This document shows positions 12,852 to 21,097 of a DNA stretch of 37,828 nucleotides, piece by piece. A program made the position numbers and the translations under genes. Each line of letters opens with the position of its first letter. The stretch's first letter is position 1. The stretch is from Bacteroidota bacterium (GTDB lineage Bacteria; Bacteroidota; Ignavibacteria; Ignavibacteriales; Melioribacteraceae), in the NCBI GenBank assembly GCA_023381535.1, contig JAMCSN010000220.1:1-37828 (forward strand), in the 5' to 3' direction. The notes under the pieces were generated by a model. That model ran no database searches and was not told where the DNA came from. It saw only the letters and a list, made by a program, of their open reading frames with translations.

Positions 12852-15659
12852 ATGTATTCTAAGCTAATAGGAAAACAGAAAAGAAATTTGTTTAACAAAC
12901 TTACTACCCTAACTATTCTATTTGGATTTGGCTGTTTACAAATTTTTGCCCAGCCTAAAGGTTCCATCAGCGGGAAGGTAACGGATAAGTCAAGCGGTGA
13001 AACGCTTATATCCGCAACGGTTCAACTGGTTGGTACAAGTCGGGGTGCACTTACCGATCTCGACGGCATTTATATTATCAAAGATCTGGCTCCGGGTAAG
13101 TACACGGTCAAATTCACATTTATATCATACCAAAATGTTGTAGTGGATAATGCCATTGTTGAAGCCGGAAAAGATACCAAAATAAGTGTTTCACTTTTAC
13201 CGGTAGCTGCTCAAATGAGTGAAGTAGTTGTCAGTGCCGATGTTTTGAAATCAACCGAAGCGGCAATAGTAAGCCTTCAAAAAAAATCATCAAGTATAGT
13301 GGACGGAATCAGTGCGGAATTAATTAAAAAGAACAACAGCTCCAACGTATCCGATATTCTAAAAAGAATGTCGGGTATCACGATGTCCGAAGGAAAGTAT
13401 GCATACATACGCGGTGTAAGCGACAGATATAACTTAACGCTGCTAAACGGAGCCAGTCTTCCAAGTACCGATCCGGAAAAGAAAAGTGTTTCGTACGATC
13501 TATTTCCGTCGTCCTTGATTGAGAATATAGTTACGCATAAGTCCTCGACACCCGATAGCCCAGCCGATTTCTCAGGAGGTTTGGTGGAAATAAATACGAT
13601 TGAATTTCCGGCGGAGTTTTTCATGGAATTAGGAACCGGCGGTTCTTACAATTCCGTCTCAACGCAGAAAGGATCGTTGGTTTCACAAGGCGGTAAATAC
13701 GATTTTTTAGGATTCGATGACGGAACGAGAGACTTACCTTCAATAATACCAAACTCTCATGTTAATTCGAGCCTCGGACAGGAAAAAATTCAGGAGCTTG
13801 GAAGGGCATTCAATAACGACTGGAATGTTAAGGGGGGAAAAATTCCTTTCAATTCCAACTTTAAATTTTCCATAGGTAATTCTTTCGAGGTGGGTGATAA
13901 CAGCCTGGGTTTTATAGGATCGCTTACTTATTCAAACAACAGCGAAATCAGAAATTATACAAGAAATTATTATAACTACGATGGAGTTTGGTACGATTAC
14001 CGCGGAAGCAATTATCTAAATAATGTTCTTTGGGGAGCGTTATTTAATGTGAGTTACAAGTTTTCCGGTAAAAACAAGATAAGTTTCAAAAATATTTATA
14101 ATCAGAATACAGACAACAATGTAATTACAACAAAGGGTAACCATTATTATGTGCCCGAATACAGAGATGCTACATCAATTCAATTCTTGCAAAGGTCTTT
14201 GTACTCAACCCAATTGATAGGCGAGCATTTGCTCAGTTTTCTTAACAACAGTCTTCTTAATTGGAATGTAAATTTTGCAAATTCAAAAAGGAAAGAACCC
14301 GATACAAGAAAATATTGGTATTCAAGAGATATAGACAGCTCGGATAACGCTCTGCGGTTTGCAATGAATCAAGCAACCGACACAAGATTTTTTTCCAACC
14401 TTAATGATAAAACATTCGGCTTCAGCGGCGATCTTCTAATTAAAATTTTTGATAATCCGTCGTTGCCAAATTTAAAAGTAGGGTATTCGTTTAATAATAA
14501 AGACAGAGATTATGATCCAAGAGTATTTGGATTCGATTTTAATCAGAGAAAAACTTCTATTGCCCTCCGCGACAGTATTTTTAAACTCCCGGTAGAAGAT
14601 ATTTTCAGACCGGAAAATATCAATCCGAATTTTATTTACCTGGTTGAGGTTTCCAATCCGCCGGATAAATATTCCGCGAGCGAAAAATTACAATCTGCTT
14701 TTTTAATGTTTAACACTATAGTCTATGATAAATTAAAGCTTACAGGCGGTTTAAGGTATGAATATTCCAAGACAAATCTAACCTACATTGACCCGCAAAA
14801 TTATTCACGAACATTACAAACAGGTAATTCTTACAACGATATTCTTCCATCCTTGAATTTTACATATATAGTTAGTGACGAAATAAATATAAGAGGCGCA
14901 TACGGAAGAACTTTAACGAGACCTGAACTTAGAGAACTTGCTGTTTCCGGTTATTATGATTTTTTGACCGACGACTATGTATTCGGCAATCCGGATTTAG
15001 TAAGAACTTTGATAGACAATTATGATTTGAGGTTTGAAATTTATCCGGCTGCAAATGAGATTTTTTCTATTAATTTCTTTTATAAGCGCTTTGATAAACC
15101 GATTGAAGTGATTGGAATTAACACAAGCAATAAATCCAGATCGTGGAAGAATGCGGACTTTGCCAAAAGTTACGGTGTTGAATTTGAAGTCAGAAAAAAT
15201 CTTAACATTATCAGCGAATCGCTCAGACCGTTTTCTCTTATCGGCAATTTAAGTTTTATAAAATCCGAAGTCGATTTAGGTAATGCAGCAGTTGGGCAGG
15301 CGGAATTGGCTCAGAACCGTCCTCTACAAGGCCAAGCCGATTTTGTATTGAATGCCGGGTTGTACTATGATAACTATTCGGCAGGATTATCGGCGAATCT
15401 GAATTACAACGTAATAGGTAAAAAGATAGTGGAAGTCGGTGTGAATCAAACGGGAGATATTGTAAGCCAGCCCCGTCATCAAATCGATTTCAATTTCTCA
15501 AAAATCCTCTTATCAAATTTTACATTAAAGGTAGCGGTAAAAGACCTTCTCGCGCAAGATGAGGTCACAATTCAGGAGACGCGCTTCGGTGAAAAAACAG
15601 CAGATCGTATAAAACGAGGGAGAATTTTCTCAATCGGAATTTCATATCAACTAAACTAA
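12852..15659 (+). CDS. TonB-dependent outer-membrane receptor
   Basis: A 935-residue receptor. Signal peptide to about residue 34 (ending GCLQIFAQ), a carboxypeptidase-regulatory-like (CNA-B-like) domain at about 36-115 (SISGKVTDKSSGETLISATV), a plug at about 140-250 (VSDILKRMSGI, YIRGVSDRYN, SGGLVEIN), then a long 22-strand-type barrel ending in ISYQLN. It imports a large or scarce ligand using TonB energy. It is followed 22 bp later by the duplicated secreted protein, with AAGGAG before that gene, so the two are one operon. With the Pho-box-like array at 12262-12299 as the nearest promoter, the ligand may be a phosphorus compound; that is inference. Confidence 0.9.
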   Translation: MYSKLIGKQKRNLFNKLTTLTILFGFGCLQIFAQPKGSISGKVTDKSSGETLISATVQLVGTSRGALTDLDGIYIIKDLAPGKYTVKFTFISYQNVVVDNAIVEAGKDTKISVSLLPVAAQMSEVVVSADVLKSTEAAIVSLQKKSSSIVDGISAELIKKNNSSNVSDILKRMSGITMSEGKYAYIRGVSDRYNLTLLNGASLPSTDPEKKSVSYDLFPSSLIENIVTHKSSTPDSPADFSGGLVEINTIEFPAEFFMELGTGGSYNSVSTQKGSLVSQGGKYDFLGFDDGTRDLPSIIPNSHVNSSLGQEKIQELGRAFNNDWNVKGGKIPFNSNFKFSIGNSFEVGDNSLGFIGSLTYSNNSEIRNYTRNYYNYDGVWYDYRGSNYLNNVLWGALFNVSYKFSGKNKISFKNIYNQNTDNNVITTKGNHYYVPEYRDATSIQFLQRSLYSTQLIGEHLLSFLNNSLLNWNVNFANSKRKEPDTRKYWYSRDIDSSDNALRFAMNQATDTRFFSNLNDKTFGFSGDLLIKIFDNPSLPNLKVGYSFNNKDRDYDPRVFGFDFNQRKTSIALRDSIFKLPVEDIFRPENINPNFIYLVEVSNPPDKYSASEKLQSAFLMFNTIVYDKLKLTGGLRYEYSKTNLTYIDPQNYSRTLQTGNSYNDILPSLNFTYIVSDEINIRGAYGRTLTRPELRELAVSGYYDFLTDDYVFGNPDLVRTLIDNYDLRFEIYPAANEIFSINFFYKRFDKPIEVIGINTSNKSRSWKNADFAKSYGVEFEVRKNLNIISESLRPFSLIGNLSFIKSEVDLGNAAVGQAELAQNRPLQGQADFVLNAGLYYDNYSAGLSANLNYNVIGKKIVEVGVNQTGDIVSQPRHQIDFNFSKILLSNFTLKVAVKDLLAQDEVTIQETRFGEKTADRIKRGRIFSIGISYQLN

Positions 15660-15681
15660 CCACAACAAGGAGATTGTATTT

Positions 15682-18540
15682 ATGAAAAAAGTGAGATTGC
15701 TAATTTTGTTTTTAACGATTTTTACATTCGGCATAAAAGCCCAATCGGAAATCACGGTAACAGGAGATATATCAACGAACACAACCTGGACAGCAGATCA
15801 TACATATCTACTCGATGGTTTTGTTCATGTATTGAGCGGGGCAACGTTAACTATTGAAGCCGGAACGACCATCTACGGAAAGATTGGAACGAAGGCGTCG
15901 TTGATAGTCCGTCAAGGCGGAAAGTTAAACGCAATCGGCACGTCAGATAAACCAATAGTATTCACAAGCGAATACACAAAGCCTGGCGCATCTCAAAATC
16001 CGGCAGCTGGAGACTGGGGAGGAATAATCTTGTTAGGAAAAGCTCCTATAAATCCTTCATCGGGAACCGGCGTTATTGAAGGTACCGGCGATGCCAACGA
16101 TATATACGGCGGAACCGACCCTGATGATAACAGCGGAACGTTGAAATATGTGAGAATAGAATTTCCGGGAGTTGCATTTTCAAAAGACAACGAGATTAAC
16201 GGATTAACATTCGGCGGAGTTGGCAGAGGAACAACTATCGATTATATTCAAGTGTATTACTCTGGTGACGATTCATATGAATGGTTTGGCGGTACGGTAA
16301 ATTGTAAACACTTGATTGCATTTGGCGGTGTAGATGATGATTTCGATACCGACTTCGGATTTCAAGGCAAGCTTCAATTTCTTCTTGGAGTGAGAGACGC
16401 GAATGTTGCAGATCAGGCGGGCACATCAAACGGATTTGAATCCGATAACGACGGCAGCGGTTCGTTAAATAATCCGAGAACATCACCTACCTGGTGGAAC
16501 GTTACATTGATCGGTCCAAAAGCAACTTCAACAACGCCGATTGATGCAAAATACGATCACGGATTGCACTTAAGAAGATCATCACAAAATAAGATACAAA
16601 ATTTGTTAATGGTAGGCTGGGCGAAGGATGGAATATATATTGACGGCAAACAGACAAATCAAGATGCAAAGGACGGATTGTGGTGGATAAAGAACAGCAT
16701 AATAGCCGGTGCGGCAAAGAAAATAGATTCTACCAAATCGGTACCGGGATTCGATATAAATCAGTGGTTCACAGATAATAGTAATCAATATTTCAGCGAT
16801 AATGATGCGGCAAAATTAACAAATCCGTTTTTCTTAGCTAGACCCGATGCTATGCCTAAAGTCGGTTCTCCGGCATTAACCGGCGGGCTTACTCCTCCTG
16901 CCGACGGATTCTTTGACGTAAGCGCAAATTTCATCGGTGCATTTAAGAGTGAAGATTGGTTAGCAGGCTGGACTAAATTTAACTTTGGTTCGGAAGTTAC
17001 GGTATCTGGCGACATATCAGCCAACACAACCTGGACAGCAGATCATACATATCTACTCGATGGTTTTGTTCACGTATTGAGCGGGGCAACGTTAACAATA
17101 GAACCGGGAACAACTATCTACGGAAAGATTGGAACTAAAGCTTCATTGATAGTCCGTCAAGGTGGAAAGTTAAACGCAATCGGCACGTCAGATAAACCGA
17201 TAGTATTCACAAGTGAATACACAAAACCGGGATCATCACAGGCACCGGCAGCTGGAGACTGGGGAGGAATAATCTTGTTAGGTAAAGCTCCTATAAATCC
17301 TTCATCGGGAACCGGCGTTATTGAAGGAACCGGCGATGCCAACGATATATACGGCGGAACCGACCCTGATGATAACAGCGGAACGTTGAAATATGTGAGA
17401 ATAGAATTTCCGGGAGTTGCATTTTCAAAAGACAACGAGATTAACGGATTAACATTCGGCGGAGTTGGCAGAGGAACAACTATCGATTATATTCAAGTGT
17501 ATTACTCTGGTGACGATTCATATGAATGGTTTGGCGGTACGGTAAATTGTAAACACTTGATTGCATTTGGCGGTGTAGATGATGATTTCGATACCGACTT
17601 CGGATTTCAAGGCAAGCTTCAATTTCTTCTTGGAGTGAGAGACGCGAATGTTGCAGATCAGGCGGGCACATCAAACGGATTTGAATCCGATAACGACGGC
17701 AGCGGTTCGTTAAATAATCCGAGAACATCACCTACCTGGTGGAACGTTACATTGATCGGTCCAAAAGCAACTTCAACAACGCCGATTGATGCAAAATACG
17801 ATCACGGATTGCACTTAAGAAGATCATCACAAAATAAGATACAAAATTTGTTAATGGTAGGCTGGGCGAAGGATGGAATATATATTGACGGCAAACAGAC
17901 AAATCAAGATGCAAAAGACGGATTGTGGTGGATAAAGAACAGCATAATAGCCGGTGCGGCAAAGAAAATAGATTCTACCAAATCGGTACCGGGATTCGAT
18001 ATTAATCAGTGGTTCACAGATAATAGTAATCAATATTTCAGCGATAATAATTCAGCCGGTCTATCAAATCCGTTTGCTTTTCCAAATCCGAATGCATTGC
18101 CGAAGTCAAATTCCCCGGCATTGACACTTGGTGCAACACCTACAAATGACGGTTTCTTCGATGCCACTGCAAATTATGTCGGAGCTTTTAAGGACGTTGA
18201 TTGGACTGCCGGATGGTCGAGAATTCATATGTCAATAGTTACTTCTGTAAAAGAAAAAGTCGAAGAAATAATTCCATCTAAGTATGAACTTTCACAGAAT
18301 TATCCTAATCCATTTAACCCGAGTACTACAATTAGATATTCGATACCTGAAGCCGGAAATATCAAGTTAAATGTATATAACATGCTCGGTCAGGAAGTTG
18401 CGTCTCTGGTTAACGGTTTTAAACAAGCGGGTACATATTCAATTACCTGGAATGCAAATAATTTAGCAAGCGGAATTTATTTCTATACTCTACAAACCGG
18501 TTCTTTTAGAATTTCAAAGAAGATGCTTCTGATTAAATAA
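15682..18540 (+). CDS. secreted repeat protein with type IX sorting domain
   Basis: A 952-residue protein: signal peptide (1-20), two tandem 415-residue modules (about 22-436 and 437-851), and a C-terminal type IX secretion domain of about 80 residues (YELSQNYPNPFNPSTTIRY to KKMLLIK). Each module starts TVTGDIS.NTTWTADHTYLL and contains hydrophobic/Gly ladders suggestive of a right-handed beta-helix, with acidic Asp-rich turns (GTDPDDNSGTLKYVRIE, GGVDDDFDTDFGFQG) that could bind metals. The product is expected to leave the cell by type IX secretion and be anchored or released at the surface. Gene order (receptor, then surface protein, same operon behind a Pho-box-like array) suggests it captures or processes a ligand for the receptor. 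The biochemical activity is unknown. Confidence 0.85.
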   Translation: MKKVRLLILFLTIFTFGIKAQSEITVTGDISTNTTWTADHTYLLDGFVHVLSGATLTIEAGTTIYGKIGTKASLIVRQGGKLNAIGTSDKPIVFTSEYTKPGASQNPAAGDWGGIILLGKAPINPSSGTGVIEGTGDANDIYGGTDPDDNSGTLKYVRIEFPGVAFSKDNEINGLTFGGVGRGTTIDYIQVYYSGDDSYEWFGGTVNCKHLIAFGGVDDDFDTDFGFQGKLQFLLGVRDANVADQAGTSNGFESDNDGSGSLNNPRTSPTWWNVTLIGPKATSTTPIDAKYDHGLHLRRSSQNKIQNLLMVGWAKDGIYIDGKQTNQDAKDGLWWIKNSIIAGAAKKIDSTKSVPGFDINQWFTDNSNQYFSDNDAAKLTNPFFLARPDAMPKVGSPALTGGLTPPADGFFDVSANFIGAFKSEDWLAGWTKFNFGSEVTVSGDISANTTWTADHTYLLDGFVHVLSGATLTIEPGTTIYGKIGTKASLIVRQGGKLNAIGTSDKPIVFTSEYTKPGSSQAPAAGDWGGIILLGKAPINPSSGTGVIEGTGDANDIYGGTDPDDNSGTLKYVRIEFPGVAFSKDNEINGLTFGGVGRGTTIDYIQVYYSGDDSYEWFGGTVNCKHLIAFGGVDDDFDTDFGFQGKLQFLLGVRDANVADQAGTSNGFESDNDGSGSLNNPRTSPTWWNVTLIGPKATSTTPIDAKYDHGLHLRRSSQNKIQNLLMVGWAKDGIYIDGKQTNQDAKDGLWWIKNSIIAGAAKKIDSTKSVPGFDINQWFTDNSNQYFSDNNSAGLSNPFAFPNPNALPKSNSPALTLGATPTNDGFFDATANYVGAFKDVDWTAGWSRIHMSIVTSVKEKVEEIIPSKYELSQNYPNPFNPSTTIRYSIPEAGNIKLNVYNMLGQEVASLVNGFKQAGTYSITWNANNLASGIYFYTLQTGSFRISKKMLLIK
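15746..18235 (+). repeat. 1245-bp internal tandem duplication
   Basis: Module 1 (15746-16990) and module 2 (16991-18235) are offset by exactly 1245 bp. Across roughly 16008-16800 versus 17253-18045 I count only about four differences, all synonymous. The C-terminal 50 codons of the modules are strongly diverged. The near-identity is thus confined to the centre. Confidence 0.9.
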
Positions 18541-18545
18541 AAGCC

Positions 18546-18636
18546 GGGATACCAACGGTATTCCCTTCGCGGTGAAAACTCCTTGTTTGTTGGTTAAATG
18601 GTAAACTTAAACAGACTTTGGAGTTTTCACTTTTTT
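18546..18636 (+). terminator. terminator region of the TonB-receptor operon
   Basis: A small hairpin (GGGATACC/GGTATTCCC, 18546-18565) is followed by a perfect 11-bp stem, GTGAAAACTCC (18572-18582) with GGAGTTTTCAC (18620-18630), then TTTTTT (18631-18636). The 37-nt loop is long for a terminator but itself has a short internal pairing. Confidence 0.7.
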
Positions 18637-18738
18637 GAAATTGGATCATATTAGATTACTCAAAGAATCTTAAGCGATTGCTTGTTTGAAGGTTGGTGGT
18701 GGTCGAATTCGAGCAAATTAAGAAATTTTTAGATTAAC

Positions 18739-18794
18739 TTAACAATTTCTTAACATTGCCTTAACATTGTGTTAATCCCACTTTGATAATTTTG
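18739..18794 (+). promoter_or_regulatory. Pho-box-like array and -7 element of the porin-pst-phoU operon
   Basis: TTAAC (18739), TTAAC (18750), TTAAC (18761) and TTAAT (18772) are exactly 11 bp apart. TAATTTTG (18787-18794), a perfect TAnnTTTG, begins 15 bp after the start of the last half-site. This is the cleanest of the six arrays and sits before the canonical phosphate operon, which anchors the Pho interpretation. Confidence 0.87.
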
Positions 18795-18828
18795 CACACC
18801 ATTTAACTAACAACAAGGAGTAATCTAA

Positions 18829-19854
18829 ATGAAAAAGCTTTATGGCATTTTTCTAGTTTTTTTTGCTGTAACAATATTAACGTACGGACAGGAGACAACT
18901 GACAAGTTTAAATTCAGCGGCTTGATGTTTGGGGATTATTATTACATGATTCAAAACCATGACAAGACCCAGAAAGACATGCAAGCCTTCGAGTACCGGA
19001 GAATTTATCTTACAACAGATTACACAATAGCAGACGGCGTTTGGGCAAGATTCCGTTTGGAATCGGATCCCACTGCATCAAACCTCGGCAACAATAAATT
19101 ATCTACCATGGTAAAGGATGCGTTCTTGGATTTTAAGAATATCGGCAATGGAGATATTGTTGTAGGTCTGCAGGGGACCTGGAACATAAATATGGCTGAA
19201 GGTATTTTTGGTTATAGACCGCTCGAAAAAACTATACAAGATTTACACGGAATCAGCGCTTCGAGAGATCTCGGTATTTCAATAACACAAAAGTTTTCCG
19301 ATGCGGTCTCAGCGGGATTTTTACTTGGCAATAACAGCGGCAACAGCGGAACATTTTTTGGACAACCTAATACGAGTGCGACAAGATATAAATCAGGTTC
19401 TATGTTCTTACAATTTAAGCCCACAAAAGAATTTACCATTTTACTTAACGGTCAGTATTCGGGCGCGCCGGCAGATAAGAATATCAGCATCTTCGATGCG
19501 ATTATAAATTACGCTGACAGCAACTTTAGCATCGGCGCTCAAGGATTCATCAACTCAATTAACAAAGGCGCAGCAGACGGTTCAACATTAAATAGAAACG
19601 GTATCAGCTTAAACGGATGGGTTGCACTTACTCCAAGTATCCGTTTTGTTGCCAGATACGACAGCTACACACCGGATACAAATACGAAAAACACCACAAT
19701 TGCAAACAGTACTCAAAGTTTAATTCTCGCTGCTTTAGATTTCGCAGTAAGAAAGAATGTTCATATTATGCCGAACGTTGAATATACATCTTACGGACTT
19801 TCCGGTAGCGATCCAGACGTATTATTGAGAGGTACATTGTTCTTTAGTTTCTAA
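18829..19854 (+). CDS. outer-membrane porin, probably for phosphate
   Basis: A 341-residue protein with a signal peptide (1-20) and a beta-barrel pattern throughout (alternating residues, aromatic girdles, terminal LRGTLFFSF ending in Phe). It opens with SGLMFGDYYYMI and EYRRIYLTTDYTI, typical of porins related to the phosphate-selective OprP/OprO group in Bacteroidota. It is the first gene behind the best Pho-box-like array and lies 65 bp before pstS, so it probably lets phosphate into the periplasm for capture by PstS. AAGGAG lies a suitable distance before the ATG. Specificity for phosphate rather than general anions is inferred from context. Confidence 0.82.
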   Translation: MKKLYGIFLVFFAVTILTYGQETTDKFKFSGLMFGDYYYMIQNHDKTQKDMQAFEYRRIYLTTDYTIADGVWARFRLESDPTASNLGNNKLSTMVKDAFLDFKNIGNGDIVVGLQGTWNINMAEGIFGYRPLEKTIQDLHGISASRDLGISITQKFSDAVSAGFLLGNNSGNSGTFFGQPNTSATRYKSGSMFLQFKPTKEFTILLNGQYSGAPADKNISIFDAIINYADSNFSIGAQGFINSINKGAADGSTLNRNGISLNGWVALTPSIRFVARYDSYTPDTNTKNTTIANSTQSLILAALDFAVRKNVHIMPNVEYTSYGLSGSDPDVLLRGTLFFSF

Positions 19855-19919
19855 TCTTAACGTATCCAAAATTATTCAAAACATAACTAAATTTTATCAT
19901 ATCTAAGAGGAGCAGTAAA

Positions 19920-20966
19920 ATGAAGTTAAGAAACGTAATAGCAGTTTTGTTTTTAGCGTTGGCTGTTTCATCAGTGGCGAAAGCTCAACTACAATTGAAC
20001 GGTGCCGGCGCAACATTTCCGGCAGTAATTTATTCGAAGTGGTTTGACGAATACAAAAACTTAACCGGTGTTCAGTTTAACTATCAGGCAATCGGCAGCG
20101 GCGGCGGTATTAGACAAGTTACCGAAGGCACGGTCGATTTCGGTGCGAGCGATGGCCCGCTTTCAGATCAACAATTAGCAGAGGTAAAAGCTAAGCAAGG
20201 TGTTGATGTTCTTCACATTCCAACAGTTATGGGTGGAATCGTTCTCAGTTATAACCTTCCGTCTGTTTCTCAAAAATTAAAATTCGATGGATCAATAGTT
20301 GCAGATATTTATCTTGGAAAAATTACAAAATGGAATGATTCCAGAATTGCAGCTCTTAATCACGGCGTTTCACTTCCCAACAAAGCAATCTTGGTTGCTC
20401 ACCGTTCGGACGGAAGCGGAACAACATACATTTTTACAAACTATCTTAGCAAAGTAAGTTCGGAATGGAAATCGAAAGTTGGAAACAATACATCGGTTAA
20501 CTGGCCCGTCGGTTTGGGTGGAAAAGGAAACGACGGCGTTGCCGGGTTAGTTAAGCAGACCGAAGGTTCAATAGGATACGTTGAATTGGCTTACGCTGTT
20601 CAAAATAAATTGCCTTACGGTTTATTAAAAAACAAAGCCGGAAATTTTGTTGATGCAAATTTCAATACAGTTACAGAAGCTGCTGCCGGCGCGGTAAAAC
20701 ATATGCCGGACGATCTTAGAGCTATCATCACCGATTCCGACGGAAAGAATGCTTATCCGATTGCCGGATTTACATGGTTGCTTATCTATAAAGACATGAA
20801 AGATGCAACCAAAGCCGCAGCTCTTGTTAAATTCTTAAAGTGGGCAATGGAAAAAGGTGAATCATATGCAAGCGGTTTGTATTACGCACCGCTTCCGAAA
20901 CAGGTTGTTAAATTGTGCGAAAAGAAAATTGCCTCGATTACTTCCAACGGCAAAAAAATAAAATAG
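19920..20966 (+). CDS. pstS: phosphate ABC transporter, substrate-binding protein
   Basis: A 348-residue periplasmic binding protein with signal peptide MKLRNVIAVLFLALAVSSVA (cleavage near residue 22). The PstS phosphate-binding motifs are present: GAGATFPA near 29-36, IGSGGGIRQVTEGTVDFGAS near 61-80, and HRSDGSGTTYIF near 161-172. It binds inorganic phosphate with high affinity and delivers it to PstCA. GAGGAG precedes the ATG. It lies 65 bp after the porin gene and upstream of pstC; the 131-bp gap to pstC contains a long inverted repeat that may set pstS apart from the rest of the transcript. Confidence 0.96.
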   Translation: MKLRNVIAVLFLALAVSSVAKAQLQLNGAGATFPAVIYSKWFDEYKNLTGVQFNYQAIGSGGGIRQVTEGTVDFGASDGPLSDQQLAEVKAKQGVDVLHIPTVMGGIVLSYNLPSVSQKLKFDGSIVADIYLGKITKWNDSRIAALNHGVSLPNKAILVAHRSDGSGTTYIFTNYLSKVSSEWKSKVGNNTSVNWPVGLGGKGNDGVAGLVKQTEGSIGYVELAYAVQNKLPYGLLKNKAGNFVDANFNTVTEAAAGAVKHMPDDLRAIITDSDGKNAYPIAGFTWLLIYKDMKDATKAAALVKFLKWAMEKGESYASGLYYAPLPKQVVKLCEKKIASITSNGKKIK

Positions 20967-20970
20967 GTTT

Positions 20971-21060
20971 AGGAGGCTTCTAGAAATTATTTGAATAGAA
21001 CACGCAGACAAACACAGATACGACAGACGGATTGTTTTTTGAAGTTTTTAGAAGCCCCCT
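20971..21060 (+). promoter_or_regulatory. long inverted repeat between pstS and pstC
   Basis: AGGAGGCTTCTA (20971-20982) pairs with TAGAAGCCCCCT (21049-21060) with one mismatch, and the pairing extends into GAAATT/GTTTT on the inner side. The loop is about 54 nt. There is no U-tract, so it is more likely an mRNA-stabilising or processing hairpin than a terminator. Confidence 0.5.
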
Positions 21061-21097
21061 TTAGTATATTTAAAAAGAATATTTTGGATATAGTACA

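Noticed and set aside
16235..17731. Paired identical minus-strand open frames in the duplicated surface protein
   Set aside because: They are shadows of the sense gene, doubled by its internal duplication.
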